Shown: positions 20,973 to 33,345 of the stretch, piece after piece
How positions within the stretch are numbered: the first letter of the stretch is position 1
Layout of the letters: each line of letters opens with the position of its first letter
NCBI RefSeq assembly: GCF_963678635.1
Contig: NC_087066.1
Coordinates: 3,348,485 to 3,412,484, forward strand
From: Symsagittifera roscoffensis
Taxonomy: Eukaryota; Xenacoelomorpha; Acoela; Convolutidae
DNA: 64,000 bases
Reading direction: 5' to 3'
Program-made: the position numbers and the translations under genes
Notes under the pieces: generated by a model
Told to the model about the DNA's origin: nothing
Seen by the model: the letters and a program-made list of their open reading frames with translations, nothing else
Database searches by the model: none

Positions 20973-23900
20973 AGCAGGAACTGGTAACGAAAGAGATCAA
21001 GCAAAAAGTGAAGCTCCAACTGGAAAAGGAGAAAATACAGGAGAAGCTGAATACCTTCGTGACAACAGAAATCGAAGAAACGAAGGCACCACGTAGTTTG
21101 AGCATAAAACTTAATGTGATCTCCGGGCAGAGGTTCGTTATGGTGCCACAAGGAAGCAAAATACAGTCAATAATCTCAGTAGCGGGACACCAGGTAATCA
21201 GAAAACTGAGTGAACCGTCAGAGTTCACCTTGATGCATTTGGACACATATGCAGACTATCTGGGGCAAGTGAAGCCACGCACTGAGTCAAGAGCTGTGCG
21301 AGCACTACTAACAACGGATGGCCCTCGCATAAAGAAGCTTCAAGGGCGCTACGTGGAAGTCTATGGACCGTACCAAGTGATGCTGAACGTAGATGGAATC
21401 AGTATCTACACCAGGACATATGTGACAACAGACAGTGACCAGATAGGGCAGATCTATCTGGGTGAAGAAGAACTCAAAGCCCGCAGGATAGGCCATGACG
21501 CCATGATGGAGCAAGACGCATTACACCTTGGATACGAAGCAGATGCGACTGCACATCTGCTCGACACCAACGGAAAGAAAATCAGAGTCACAGGGCTTCT
21601 GGACACTGGAGCGGTAGTGAGTGTGATGCCGATAAAGACTTGGGAAAAAATGGGCTTCACGAGGGAAGATCTAATTCCGACGAATCTCAGACTGGCTGCA
21701 GCCAATCGAGGAGCGATTTACGTAGCCGTAAGAACTCCAATAACGGTCCTGCACATGGGAGGACGGGATCTTTGGATGAGCTTCCTGGTGGTAGAGAATT
21801 TGGACGACGCCGACCAATTCATCTTGGGCAGAGATTTCGTCAGAAATTTTGACGTGATGATTGACTTGAACAACGGTCTGATAAGGATTAGGAACCCGGA
21901 TTGCAAGTATGTTAAGAAACCAATTAATAGATTAATAACAGATGAAAGCAAGGTACCAATTTTTTAGACAGAAAAGTAAAACTACAGCCAGGACAAGCAG
22001 TAGAAGCAATTTTTAGAATGAGAATAAGTGATAGTAAACAGGTTTGTTTGGTACCGAATCCAAATAGTCAAAACTCAGTGATTTTAGGCCGGAGCTTCTC
22101 GGTAACGCAAAATGGACTGTGTGTCAGTGTGTTATTGAACACAGTGGACACCACGGTTTCAATCCAGCGTGGAAAGAAGCTTGGTTACGCTTTGCCGATG
22201 AGAACCGACTATGAAGAGACACAAAACTTGAAGAGATGTAGTGTGAAAGACTGTCCTTATCATGCCAATAAAGATAAAATTTTAAAAAGGATTAATTAAT
22301 TAAAATCTATTCATAAATTGTTTTCCACGAAGTCCGACACGGAAGACGGTTTATCGAGCTGCTCGAATTTTCCGGAACGCCCCTCGTCATATGAACTAGA
22401 GTTTGACAAACCGGTTTTGCCAGAGATAGAACATTTAGAAGAGAAAATAGGCAAGGGAGATTTCGAGCTACTACGGGAGGTTTTAAATCGGAACGCGGAT
22501 GTATTTTCAAGACATAAGGCGGATATCGGTTGCTGTAATTTCGTCGAACACGAAATCGAACTTGAGAGAGGCGCCGTTCCCCATAGGGAAGGCGCAAGAC
22601 GAATGCCGCCACATGAATCGGAAGCGTGCCGAGCGGAAATAGAAATGTTGCTCGAATACGACATGATAGAACCCTCGAAATCGCCAAGGGCTTGCGGGGT
22701 AGTAATGGCGAAAAAGAAAGGGGGCAGCTTAGGTTTTGTAACGACTTTCGCTACTTGAACGCGGTAACGATAAAAGATGCGTACCCGATACCGCGAATAG
22801 ACGAGAGTCTCTCTAAACTTGGTGATGCCAAGTTCTTCACCACATAGGACTTGGGTTCTGCCTTCTGGCAGTTTCCTCTGCGGAAGAAGGATAGAGAAAA
22901 GACCGGATTCGCGTGTGTGTTGGGGTTGTACCAGTAGAAGAGGATGCCCTTCGGCTTGTGCACTGCAACGGCCACTTTTCAAAGACAGATGGCTCAGGCT
23001 TTGACCAGAGTGACAAAGAAGTAATGGAATCTTGTGATGTGTTATGTGGATGACGTAGTCATAGCAACACCGACCCTGGAAGACCACATTGATCGAAACG
23101 ATGAGGTCTTTGGATGCATGAAAAGAGAAGGCTTGAAAGCCAAACCATCGAAATGTGAAATCCTTAGGGATTCAATCAAGTACCTGGGAAGAATGGTGGA
23201 CAGGCATGGTGTGAGGCCGGACCCGAAAGCAGTAGAAGCAGTGTTGACATGGAAGGCTCCCAGAACGGACACACAGCTCATGAGCTTCCTAGGGTTTGCC
23301 AACTACTACCGTGAGCTCATAAAAGGATATGCAGACAAGGTGTATTCGATGCAGAAGCTGATGCGCAACAAAGGGAAAAAGTTCGAATGGAGCGATGAAG
23401 CTCGAACGGCCTTTGAGAACATAAAGCGGGAACTGTGCGAAGCGCCAGTGCTAGGCATGCCTACAGAAAAGGGCATGTATGTTCTTGACACAGACGCATT
23501 GGTAGTAGCCATCTCAGGAATATTGCATCAAGAGCAAGAATGGAATGGAAGAACGGTTCTCCGTCCCATAGCATATGGCAGTAAGGAGTTAAGTGACACT
23601 GAGACGAAATATCGTGCACCAAAAGCAGAAATGTTTGCAGTAGTCACGTTTGTGGAAAAGTACTGCGCATACTTGGGGAGCGCTCCCTTTAAGTTACGCG
23701 TGGACAACAGGGCGTTATCCTGGTTGAAGACATACTCGATGAATCAGAGTTATATTGGTAGGTGGATAGTAAGATTAGATGGCTACCACATGATAATCGA
23801 GCACATGATGCGTGACAAACACCAGAACGCTGACAGCCTCAGTAAGAAAACCGAGATCTATGAAAGACTGGAACAGAAGAAAGCCAATCAGGCAGAAATA

Positions 23901-26624
23901 AAGGAAGGATTCTCGTTTCTGGACAAAGAAACTTATGAAGCGGTTCCCTTGACGAGATGGTTGGACTAGTCAGGACATCCAATTCCAGGACATCCTGAGT
24001 TACCTGTAGAGAAAGCAGCCGAGATAAAGATCCTATCCAAGAAGGACCCGGTGCCCTTGGATCTGTTGCTGCGCTCAAACCTGGTCCAGCAGGAACTCTC
24101 TCGCATGAACATTACCAGCCTCTCATTATTGGATAAAACGGTGCAGGTCACACCGCAAGTGATGCGGATACTGGGTGGATTGTTAGAGAGAGAAGTGGCC
24201 AGAGACGACCCCGAAAGGGCAGCAGCAGTGGCATCACTGACAGTCAGTGAGAAGGTGAAGATCATGCCGTCCAGACGACAACACAAAGAGAACGAGAGGG
24301 ATTGTAGGACAATAGTTCAGCGACTAGTATCCTCAATACCACACGAGGTTTTAACCAGTACTTCTTACGGCAGGAAAGAACAGGGGAGCAATACGCGAAG
24401 GAAAACCGTTACCTTTGTGGACCAGGATAAAGAAGGTGAAAAGGTTGAACGAAAGCTGGTGCAAGATTGTTTGTCCGAGGAGACGAACGGTGAGAAGAGC
24501 CAGCGAGTTCAAGATCAACAACCGGGACAAGGAAGTTTGTCCGGGGAGTCTGATATAGATGAGGCAGTTCCTGATGGGAAGCAGGACCTGGAAAACAAAG
24601 TTTTGTCCGGGGAGTTCAGATGGATGCGAAGAAAGAACAGAACTGACCCAGGAGATGGTGCAGACTCTGTCTCAGACTCTTCAACAGATGACAACTTCCG
24701 AAACTCAGGAATTGACACCTACTCAGACAGGAACTCGAGCTCAGGATCGAAACTGCCAGAACTAGCGATCCACACACTACTATTGGAAACTTGAGCAAGG
24801 GATCTGGATAGAGAGGTATACCAGGACCCTGACAGTGATCGCTACCTCATACCAGGTGAAAGAGTCTTTGATAACGCAGGGTATGATCTGGAGACAATAG
24901 CGATATCGAAACGTTCGATGAGTCTATTGCCACAAAAAGAGGTAGTCAGGACTGATCTTCAGCCATTCGAACAGGAAACACAGCCATTGGCAAAGATTTG
25001 GTGCGTTAAGATGGAAGTCAATGAGCTAAATATTCAGATGAAGGTCATGAAGACGTACTTGAAGGCGAGATATAGACTCTTGGATCTTCTAAGAGCGCAG
25101 AGAAATGACCGCATGACAAGCAACCTGAAAAGGTGGAAAGAAAATGGTGCTCTGGACCAAGGAGACCTCGAGGAAGACAGTTACCGCATTCTGAGACAGT
25201 ATTTAATGCAGAAAGAGGGAAGGTTATAGTTGAACAAGGACGGGATTGTGGCTTGCCAGAGAAAAGATGAAGACAAAGTCCTATACAAGTATAACGCGAT
25301 AGTGTTGCCGCAACTCTATCAGACAGAACTCTTATTCAGGTCGCATGATCAGATGGGCCATCAGGGGATCGAAAAGTATATCAGAAGATCCTGAAGCGCT
25401 TTGAGTGGCCTGGAATGAAAAAGGCATGCGGGAAGTGGCTAACAGCATGTCTGTCATGCCAACAGGTCAAGGATCCAAGGAAATTGCTATTTCCTTTGCA
25501 ATCCATCGAGTCGTCTGAATTCAACGAGGTGGTGCAGATAGACCAAAAGATATGCATGACAGACAGTGGTTATAATCAAGTCTTGGTCATGATAGATCAC
25601 TCCACGAAGTATGCAGAGGCGCATAACTGCCTCAGCGGAAGAGACGTGCGACCACCTGATCAATACGTGGATAGCGAGACACGGTTGACCGATGACGTTT
25701 CAATCAGATAACGGAACAGCTTTCGTAGGAGAACTCACGAAAGAACTAATGAGAAGCTCACAAAAAGCTCAAGCTCACTCCACTACATACCATCCCCAGA
25801 CAAATGGCTTAGTGGAAAGGCAGAATCGAACGTTAGTGTCGATGCTGAGGGTATATTGTTCCAGGTACATGACCGATTGGGACAGATATCTTCCACAGGT
25901 GATGGGAGCTTACAATAGCACACAACATTCCACCACCGGAGTTAGTCCACATATGATGCTGACCGGGCACGAGAAGTTTTTGCCCTTGACTTTCTTCTAC
26001 TCAGAGTATGAGGGTAAGAAGACGTCACCACAGGTCTATGTAAGGGATGTAATTAGACGTCAGCAGGAGTTGAAAGACTTGTGTAGACCAAATACTCATC
26101 AAGCCCAGGCAAGGCAGAGGAAAAGATTTGACAAGAAAGCAGCTGCTGCAAAAGCCTATTCGGTAGGGGACTACGTATGGGTATTTCAGAACGTCATACC
26201 ACCGAAAGGAACGAAAAAGCTCCTAAAAAAGTGGAGGGGACCCTTCATGATTTCGGAGGTGCACCGAGAGGGACGCTTTTATAGACTGAGTACTGGCCGA
26301 GCCGCTCATTACGAAAACATTGAGCCACACAATCCATCAACAGAAGACTGGTGTATACCTGCAGACATGGAAGAGGGGGATTATCTAATGATGGACCCTG
26401 CTTGTGAGGTCAATGAGAAAGGCACCAGGGAAAAGAACGATGGAAATGAAGTCATTGAGGAAGTAACAAGTACACCACTGGACCTGGACCCAAATGAGGT
26501 GATTGAAGCAGACGATGAAACTTTACCCTACGCAGAAGAGGACTCGCAAGACCCTGCACAAAGGGAGGTTCCCAAGAACTTGGAACCGGATCTTCCCGCT
26601 CACGATACAGACTCGTCAAAATGA
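20973..26624 (+). pseudogene. pol: pol of element A (PR-RT-RNaseH-IN), dead
   Basis: Ty3/Gypsy domain order. Protease with LLDTGAVVSVMP near 21,597-21,632 and ILGRDF near 21,821; reverse transcriptase with DFRYLNAV, FWQFPL and YVDD near 23,043; RNase H with VLDTDA near 23,480; integrase with HDQMGHQG near 25,345, CLSC near 25,450, SDNG near 25,695, VERQNR near 25,815 and GPF near 26,238. It is broken by stops at about 21,965, 22,297, 22,846, 22,936, 23,023, 23,968, 24,793 and 25,227, and by frame changes near 22,730 and 25,375 and inside integrase. The protease block is open for 319 codons. Between RNase H and integrase lie three copies of a TTGTCC(G)GGGAG word, as in B. Confidence 0.85.
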
Positions 26625-27062
26625 CAGGACAAGATCCAAAACGAAATATAACCCTTACGGCGTTAATATTACTTAAGTATAGGCTGAGTTAAGGTGACAT
26701 GCAATATGGGTCAGACTAAAGTAGGTAATGTGGGTTATGTTTTGTTATGTGTTGTGTTATTAAGGTCCTGAGTAAGAAGGAGATAGTGACCACGAACAAC
26801 TGAATATCGATCTTAGGAATAGATCCAAGGCTTGGACTGTCCAATTTTAGGTCGAGTTCCAAAATTTTAGAGACCGATTGATTTTAATAAATTTTAGGAT
26901 CAAAATCTTTTTGTCTGACTGTTTTAAATAAATTTTAACGAGAAGTTAAGGTGAAACGGACAAGTGTGATATTCGTGACATCTTTTCTTGATCCTGATTG
27001 ATCATTTAATTACTCACTTGAGTCAAATCCATGAATCAAATCGAATCAAACCTGAAAAGAGA
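26625..27062 (+). other. Noncoding between pol and ORF C; macrodomain ORF absent
   Basis: The sequence just after pol still encodes KYNPYG in the frame that opens the macrodomain ORF in B, then stops. B's remaining ~330 codons have no counterpart. The GATCCTGATTGATC word near 26,990 matches GATCTTGATTGATC before ORF C in B, so the two elements are colinear again from there. Confidence 0.65.
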
Positions 27063-27800
27063 ATGGATAACTTCAAGTTGGATGAATTGATGGACCTGGC
27101 AGAGGCATATGTAGGACCGATGGTAGATGCGATCAATCGTCGGCTAATGGATCGAGACTTCGCTCTGGAGGACCCAGAGGTTGTCATGTTGCTGACCGCC
27201 CTGATAAACATCTTGGGCCATGACAACCGTGGGGACCGCCCCACGGAAGTCCTATTGATGGCAGCATACGGAGAGAGGGGAGTAATAGACCGCCCAAACA
27301 TGAGAGTGATGAGGTGGAGAAACGGGGCTCTCTCAGGGAGTGACTTGGCGAACGAGCCTGGATTGGGAAGTTCTAGGACTAATCAACCAGACCAACCAGG
27401 TGAGATTCCTTTGCCCTCCAAGCCCAAGCCTGGGCTGAGGAGAATGCATCAAGAGATGAACAGCGAGGCTGCCTCGTCTAGTTCACCACTGAGAAAAGCT
27501 GTGCCACCAAAGAGGGCGAGCGTAGAACAGGGGATTCAAACGAACCAAACCACGCAAGATCTAGATGGAATGAAATATGAGCTGGAAAGGACCAGGAAGG
27601 AGCTGGATGAAATGACTAAGACCATGCTCATTACGGAGGACGACAGAGACATGTGGAAGAGATTGTTTGAAGACTGCAACAAAAAGCAGGGTGAAGAAAT
27701 TGAACGCTTGAGGCGGGACTACAAGGAGCAATCGGAACGGGTGGCGTTGACAACGGCCGTGGAGAAAGTGATACCTGCAAGGAGTATTTCTCGTGGGTAG
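27063..27800 (+). CDS. Accessory ORF C: coiled-coil protein of element A
   Basis: An intact 245-codon frame from ATG 27,063 to TAG 27,798. The N-terminal ~80 residues look helical (DLAEAYVGPMVDAINRRLMD). The middle is Ser/Pro-rich and basic (SSSSPLRKAVPPKR). Residues about 175-235 form a charged heptad-like coiled coil (YELERTRKELDEM, EEIERLRRDYKEQ). ORF C of B is homologous over its whole length, so this is a genuine element gene placed where an envelope gene could sit. It has no signal peptide or membrane segment. The stop is followed in the same frame by SPM and the SGNH ORF, so C and S may be one polyprotein with an amber codon between. Function unknown; a particle or RNA-binding accessory protein is conceivable. 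Confidence 0.75.
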   Translation: MDNFKLDELMDLAEAYVGPMVDAINRRLMDRDFALEDPEVVMLLTALINILGHDNRGDRPTEVLLMAAYGERGVIDRPNMRVMRWRNGALSGSDLANEPGLGSSRTNQPDQPGEIPLPSKPKPGLRRMHQEMNSEAASSSSPLRKAVPPKRASVEQGIQTNQTTQDLDGMKYELERTRKELDEMTKTMLITEDDRDMWKRLFEDCNKKQGEEIERLRRDYKEQSERVALTTAVEKVIPARSISRG

Positions 27801-27806
27801 TCCCCG

Positions 27807-28470
27807 ATGGAGCTCTTGACGCCTCGAGAAATGAGCCAAACGACAGAAACGCGACTCCCAGCTACAACAGGTCGAATGACAATCCCGGACCCGAGTGATA
27901 CCTTAGGTGACCCAGTCGTGGAGCAGACGATGAGGAAGCTGATAGAGACAGCTGGACGACTAGTGGCCAACAGGAATGCGCCAGGTTCTGGGGTGACTGC
28001 ACCCTATGGAACGGTTGATGATATGGGCAGAGTAAAGCTCTCCCAGGACGTAATGACCAAAAGGGAAGTTAGCGATGCAACGCTACCAATGGGGAGCTCA
28101 AAAGTCCCAGACAGGAAGATACGAAAGATGCGGGCGAAGAAAGTGTCACGGGTAATGGATGTGCAAAAGAATAATCAGTTGAAGTATAACTTCACAGGAG
28201 TTCCGGAGGCGGATCCGAGAGCTTGCTTCAATGGAGCGACCTGGAACCCGGCAGTAAACCTGCAGCAACCACCACTGGGGACATCACATCTGATACTGGG
28301 AGACAGCTTGGTCAGAGTGCTCTCAACCTTGAGGACCTCTTGGATCACCACGATGATGGCTTTCGAGGGGCGACGGTAGCCCAGTTATTTTGGATGGTGG
28401 AGTTGATGAATCCAGAGAGAATCCCTAATGTAACGATCCTAGTTGGGACAAATAACATCTCGAGAAGCTC
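27807..28470 (+). pseudogene. Accessory ORF S: SGNH/GDSL-hydrolase-like, truncated
   Basis: The first 190 codons (ATG 27,807) are an unrecognised N-terminal region. It ends in HLILGDSLVRVL, the GDS nucleophile block of the SGNH/GDSL hydrolase superfamily. After a one-base frame change near 28,370 come GATVAQL (second block glycine) and VTILVGTNN, the third block. The sequence is then cut at SRSSDEKE and joined to ORF T, so the DxxH block is missing. Family knowledge: these enzymes hydrolyse ester bonds using Ser, Asp and His. The reading frame is broken and cannot be active here. B has no counterpart at this position. Assignment rests on the three ordered blocks. Confidence 0.6.
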
Positions 28471-29424
28471 GGATGAGAAAGAAGTTCATGGGATACGTCA
28501 GTGGGAACTTCAGCGACTTTGAAAGACAAAAACAGAGAGGATCAACCGTTACGGATTACAGCGCAGTAGATGAGAATGATGAAGTCCACCGAGTGATGAT
28601 GGAAGTGGAAACACTACTGGAACCTTCGGGAAAGCGTAACTGGAGGAGAATCATGTTAACACATGATGAGTTTCCCTGCCATTGCTTGCTGCAAAACATG
28701 GTGGTATCCCGGGCGTAGTAATTTGGTGTTGATCTGGGACTCTGGAGAGCTGCTTTCCATGGGTTTACCAGACTCATCACGGCCCATAACAGTAGTGATA
28801 GTGGGAGTTATGATGGTGATACGATGGTTGGAAGCTCATGTGAAGGAGAACAATAGATAGGAGGCACCAACGCGGGAACAATTGCAGAAATTGGATTGTC
28901 TAAAAGATTTAGATGTTTTTGAGACAACGTGCAAGATTCTGAACATTCCGATGGAAGTGAAAAAGGTATGGGCAAGGTGACGACTGATGCCATGGTTTAG
29001 AGCCAACATGACTGCATGGTTGTATGAGTATACCTAGAAGCATATGTCGAAGCACGGCAGAGTGTACGGTGTGTATCAGCTTGACATTGGGGCCGGAGCT
29101 TTCAAGCGAGCTTTCGTGAATCATCGGAATGCCGTGACCACCGCTGTGAAGAGAAATTCCAGGACAACTGAACGTCATGGAAGGGAGAAAGAGGAAATTT
29201 TGAAAGAAGATTTGGAGAGAAACGTGACGTTGTGTCTCCACAAAAGCTTCTGCAGAAACAGAGAATCTAATGTAGATCCCCTACCTTGATGTAAACAAAG
29301 GGTAGAAGAGCAGAAGTGTTGGAGGACTGCTTCCAACAGCGTCAGAATAGCTAACGATGTGTTGCAAGACACAGAAACTGAAAGTGCAGAGTCAATGTCG
29401 CAGGAGGAGGAGATGAAGCATTGA
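28471..29424 (+). pseudogene. Accessory ORF T of element A, broken
   Basis: Homologous to residues ~170-440 of B's ORF T: KKFMGYVSGNFSDFE, EVHRVMMEVETLLE, FPCHCL, LVLIWD, RWLEA, then LMPWFRA and the QLDIGAGAFKRAF block. Stops occur at about 28,716, 28,858, 28,978 and 29,034, plus one frame change near 28,705. The TGA at 29,287-29,289 corresponds exactly to the stop of B's ORF T. The frame after it stays open for 44 codons to TGA 29,422 and aligns with the frame following the stop in B. No function known. Confidence 0.65.
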
Positions 29425-30224
29425 CAAATGGCCGGAAGACAAGTTGCAAAAAGAAACGATATTAGAAGAATTTAGAAGTTTTAGAACTTCTAAACGACGC
29501 AAAAAGAGGAAACAAAAAAGTGACGAAAAGAAGAATTGTTTTATATGTGAAAAGAACTCAAGTGAGAAACTAAGCAACCAAGTTGTAATTGAAAACTGAA
29601 ACATTTAGTTGAGTTTTGAACATTAAAGAATTTGTTGCATTTATAAATTTGCATTTTGATTTTAGTTGGTGGCTTTAGAGACACTTACTATTTGTTTAGA
29701 AAGGCTTGATTAAAGAGTATATTTAAATATTGCAGCCTGCATCACTATTTTAAATCAACTAGGAAAACTGATCACTTTGTGATGACATGAAAGGCTTGGG
29801 TAATCTCTCGAAGAGGGAGATTGTTTCATTGTTCTTTCTAACCACAGAGTTCCCTAATTTTAATACTCAGGAAAATAACAACCAAGATTTCCGAAGGGAA
29901 GAAGCATAGTAGGATCATTTTAGCTTGTTGGTTGGCAGGACTGTCCTGCAAACTAACATCTTTTAAAACCTAGGAGAAAAAGTTTTAAATCAGGGCATTG
30001 ACGTTGGAAGTCAGAAAAGATGTTTTATCTTAAGTGCAGATTAGTGAAAGAATTTGGAAGGCTTTAGTAGTGTAGTATGATGCTATTTATATTCTGCAGT
30101 GAGTCGATATGACGTGCATAACAGTAATTTCGTGCATTTTGTAAATTCTGTTCGATGACACTGTACCAATTTTACGAACATAGCGAGATTCAATGGGGAC
30201 ATTGACCGGGCTGTCCTGGGAGTA
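29425..30224 (+). other. 3' noncoding region and PPT-like tract of A
   Basis: No gene seen. The end GGGGACATTGACCGGG...GTCCTGGGAGTA (about 30,195-30,224) directly precedes the LTR and matches the corresponding ends of B and C. Confidence 0.7.
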
Positions 30225-31139
30225 TGTGACATTCGACCAGAATGAACAAAAATACAGATTCGGCGATTTCGAATTGTTAGCATCTAACCTTCCGAATTGA
30301 CAGTTTTAAGAGATTAGTGACGTTATTGGGACGATTAGTCAAACGGTGAAGGTCAAGATATTCTTGTATTTTGAAATTTTAAAAATTCGAATTGAGAATT
30401 CGCACTTCCGAAAAACGGCAAAAACCGCCATTTTGGAAGAAAAGCAGAAAAAATTAGAACAACAATAGTTGTGACGAAGATAACTACGAAAAAATAGAAT
30501 ATCGGAATCGAAGAAAACAGCAGAGTTAGCAGAGACCGTTCCGAGTTGCAAAGATTGTGTCGCTACAATCGTTGCAAGGCCGTTCACAACAAAGTTGAAG
30601 GGTAGAAAAACAGCCTTCCGGAAAGAAGACAAGGTTGTTATTTCCCCGGATTTAAGAATCTGGAGGGGTCTCGGGACTGCAACTTATATCATTTTACATA
30701 AATTTTTAGCTTTTCTATTATGTCCTGAATTGAATTTATTTAATATCTGAATTCATTTTACGACGATGAGAAGCTAGGAATTGGGGGAAAGGGTTGATCC
30801 ATCTTCGACGGAGAAGATGATTTTTATCTACTGAACAAAAACAATAGTAATATAGTAAATAGTAGTAGCCCTGTTTTTAGGAGTGACCTCGTGGTCTGGG
30901 GATACTGAGACCCAGCCATGAGCTCACTAATTTTGCATGTAAATTAAGTTCATTTGAGCGTTCTGGTCGTAGCCGGAGAACAGTAACGTTTTTTTTTCGA
31001 CCCGATGTTAGAAAGACCACCAAAATAACTGGCTTTGTATAGGCGGTGAAAAGCATGTAGAGCTCTGTTTAGACGTTGGCCAGTCGTCTTAGAACCCAGC
31101 TTTGTTTTCGTCGATATGTAGTTCTGGGCGATTGTTACA
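30225..31139 (+). mobile_element. 3' LTR of element A (repeat unit 1)
   Basis: 915 bp, TGTGACATTCG to GATTGTTACA. Preceded by the PPT-like tract and followed by the resumed retroelement relic. Confidence 0.9.
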
Positions 31140-31587
31140 CGGTCTGACGCACGTTCCATGGGCTGTTGGTAAGCAGCTCTTGTGGAATGTAACTGTAGTA
31201 GACTCCTTAGCTCCTTGTAGGATTAATGCCGGGTCTGTTTGTAACCCTGGTACGTCTGCCGCTGAAGCGGAAGAGCGAAAAAATAAGAAGTATAAAAATC
31301 TTGTAGATGATTGATATCTTTTTCAACCGCTAGCTTTTGAAATTCATGGCGCGGCCGGCCCCAGCACAGAAATTTTTTTGAGCAAGCTTTGTAAGAACCA
31401 AAGCATATGCACTCAGGAACACAGAGCAGGCAGCTTTTTAAAACAGAGAATCTCCCTGGCAATACAGATTGCAAACGTCGCTTGCGTACTCGGAACAATA
31501 AATGACAAAATAACTTTCGACGAATTTTTTTTATTTGTAACACTTGTTTATTATATTTTCTCGTGTCGAGTTGCGTGTTCTTACTGA
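31140..31587 (+). pseudogene. Nuclease part of retroelement relic, resumed after element A
   Basis: Continues copy 2 of the relic from the residue after RPD: GLTHVPWAVGKQLLWNVTVVD, then ...KNKKYKNLVDD and, after a stop, FLKQRISLAIQIANVACVLGT. With 11,729-12,246 it makes one decayed ORF split by the A array. Confidence 0.6.
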
Positions 31588-32233
31588 AGAAACGTAACCC
31601 GTATCGATTTTAATTGAAAAGGACTTTAACACTTGTCATCTTCTGTTATCACTATCACTTCCATATCTAGAAAATTTCAAGGATTTTGACTGGAATACGT
31701 GATGAAGGGACTCCTGTCTGTAGCCTCGGTTACTATGATACTTTTGACCTTCTGATTATCTTTGAAAAAGCTATAAGAAAAAAAAACGAAAAAGAGAAAC
31801 AAAGCGGAAATTTCGGACAATTGCTGTTCTGGCTCAAAATGATTGTGACTAAAGGGCTTGTTTTTAATTAAAATATTAATATTATTCAAGAAAATTTTGG
31901 ACGAGCAACTTGGGTTCACACATTTGTAATACTGAATATCTTTGTTAGATTTTTGCCCTTTCTATTCGACTTCACAATTGAAAAATTTCACCATTTAGTA
32001 GAAGTGCCAGTTAAAATTATAAATGACCTGTTAAAGTGACCAGTTTAGTTTGTTACAGTTACAGTTCTTCTCTTAGACCATTCTTCCTGATGACTGGCAA
32101 CCAGTTGAGTGATATATCATTTAACGCTTTTTCCGTCGCTTTTTCCCAAAAAAACTTCGCAGTGTCGAAAAAAACTTGTCGGTTTGAAATTTTGATTTTT
32201 CGTCTAGTTTCGACCAAATAAAGTGACGATAAC
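31588..32233 (+). other. Flank included in the tandem unit, no gene
   Basis: About 650 bp downstream of the retroelement relic. The only frame of note, 61 codons at 31,686, has no recognisable features. The same stretch recurs at 36,463-37,108 and 62,680-63,329. Confidence 0.6.
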
Positions 32234-32675
32234 TGGATTGGGAAGTTCTAGGACTTAACAGCCAGACCAACCAGGTGAGATGCCTTTGCCCTCCAAGCTC
32301 AAGCCTGGGCTGAGGAGAATGCATCAAGAGATGAACAGCGAGGCTGCCTCGTCTAGTTCACCACTGAGAAAAGCTGTGCCAACAAAGAGGGCGAGCGTAG
32401 AGCAGGGGGTTCAAACGAACCAAACCACGCAAGATCTAGATGGAATGAAATATGAGCTGGAAAGGACCAGGAAGGAGATGGATGAAATGACTAAGACCAT
32501 GCTCATTACGGAGGACGACAGAGACATGTGGAAGAGATTGTTTGAAGACTGCAACAAAAAGCAGGGTGAAGAAATTGAACGCTTGAGGCGGGACTACAAG
32601 GAGCAATCGGAACGGGTGGCATTGACAACAGCCGTGGAAAAAGTGATACCTGCAAGGAGTATTTCTCGTGGGTAG
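32234..32675 (+). pseudogene. ORF C, 5'-truncated (unit 2)
   Basis: Lacks the first ~99 codons because the unit breakpoint lies inside the gene; the coiled-coil C-terminus and TAG remain. A 131-codon frame from an internal ATG at 32,280 is still open. Confidence 0.8.
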
Positions 32676-32681
32676 TCCCCG

Positions 32682-33345
32682 ATGGAGCTCTTGACGCCTC
32701 GAGAAATGAGCCAAACGACAGAAACGCGACTCCCAGCTACAACAGGTCGAATGACAATCCCGGACCCGAGTGATACCTTAGGTGACCCAGTCGTGGAGCA
32801 GACGATGAGGAAGCTGATAGAGACAGCTGGACGACTAGTGGCCAACAGGAATGCGCCAGGTTCTGGGGTGACTGCACCCTATGGAACGGTTGATGATATG
32901 GGCAGAGTAAAGCTCTCCCAGGACGTAATGACCAAAAGGGAAGTTAGCGATGCAACGCTACCAATGGGGAGCTCAAAAGTCCCAGACAGGAAGATACGAA
33001 AGATGCGGGCGAAGAAAGTGTCACGGGTAATGGATGTGCAAAAGAATAATCAGTTGAAGTATAACTTCACAGGAGTTCCGGAGGCGGATCCGAGAGCTTG
33101 CTTCAATGGAGCGACCTGGAACCCGGCAGTAAACCTGCAGCAACCACCACTGGGGACATCACATCTGATACTGGGAGACAGCTTGGTCAGAGTGCTCTCA
33201 ACCTTGAGGACCTCTTGGATCACCACGATGATGGCTTTCGAGGGGCGACGGTAGCCCAGTTATTTTGGATGGTGGAGTTGATGAATCCAGAGAGAATCCC
33301 TAATGTAACGATCCTAGTTGGGACAAATAACATCTCGAGAAGCTC
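32682..33345 (+). pseudogene. ORF S, SGNH-like, truncated (unit 2)
   Basis: Copy of 27,807-28,470 with the same frame change and the same truncation after the GTNN block. Confidence 0.6.

Larger units (their letters stand above)
15527..31139 (+). mobile_element. Long family A Ty3/Gypsy LTR retrotransposon, defective
   Basis: About 15.6 kb on the plus strand: truncated 5' LTR (15,527-16,104), leader (16,105-19,050), dead gag and pol (19,051-26,624), accessory genes C, S and T (27,063-29,424), 3' noncoding and PPT, and a 915-bp 3' LTR (30,225-31,139). Compared with B it lacks the gag zinc knuckles, the macrodomain ORF M and ORF L. The flanks are the RPD-containing halves of the retroelement relic. 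A 3-bp duplication (tag/cgg, two bases diverged) is the best fit to the empty site at about 11,256. Confidence 0.8.
27359..32233 (+). repeat. Tandem unit 1 of 3, period 4,875 bp
   Basis: Starts inside ORF C (GGATTGGGAAG at 27,360) and contains S, T, the 3' LTR and 1,094 bp of flank. Unit 1 is continuous on its left with the rest of element A, so it contains the original left breakpoint. Confidence 0.95.
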
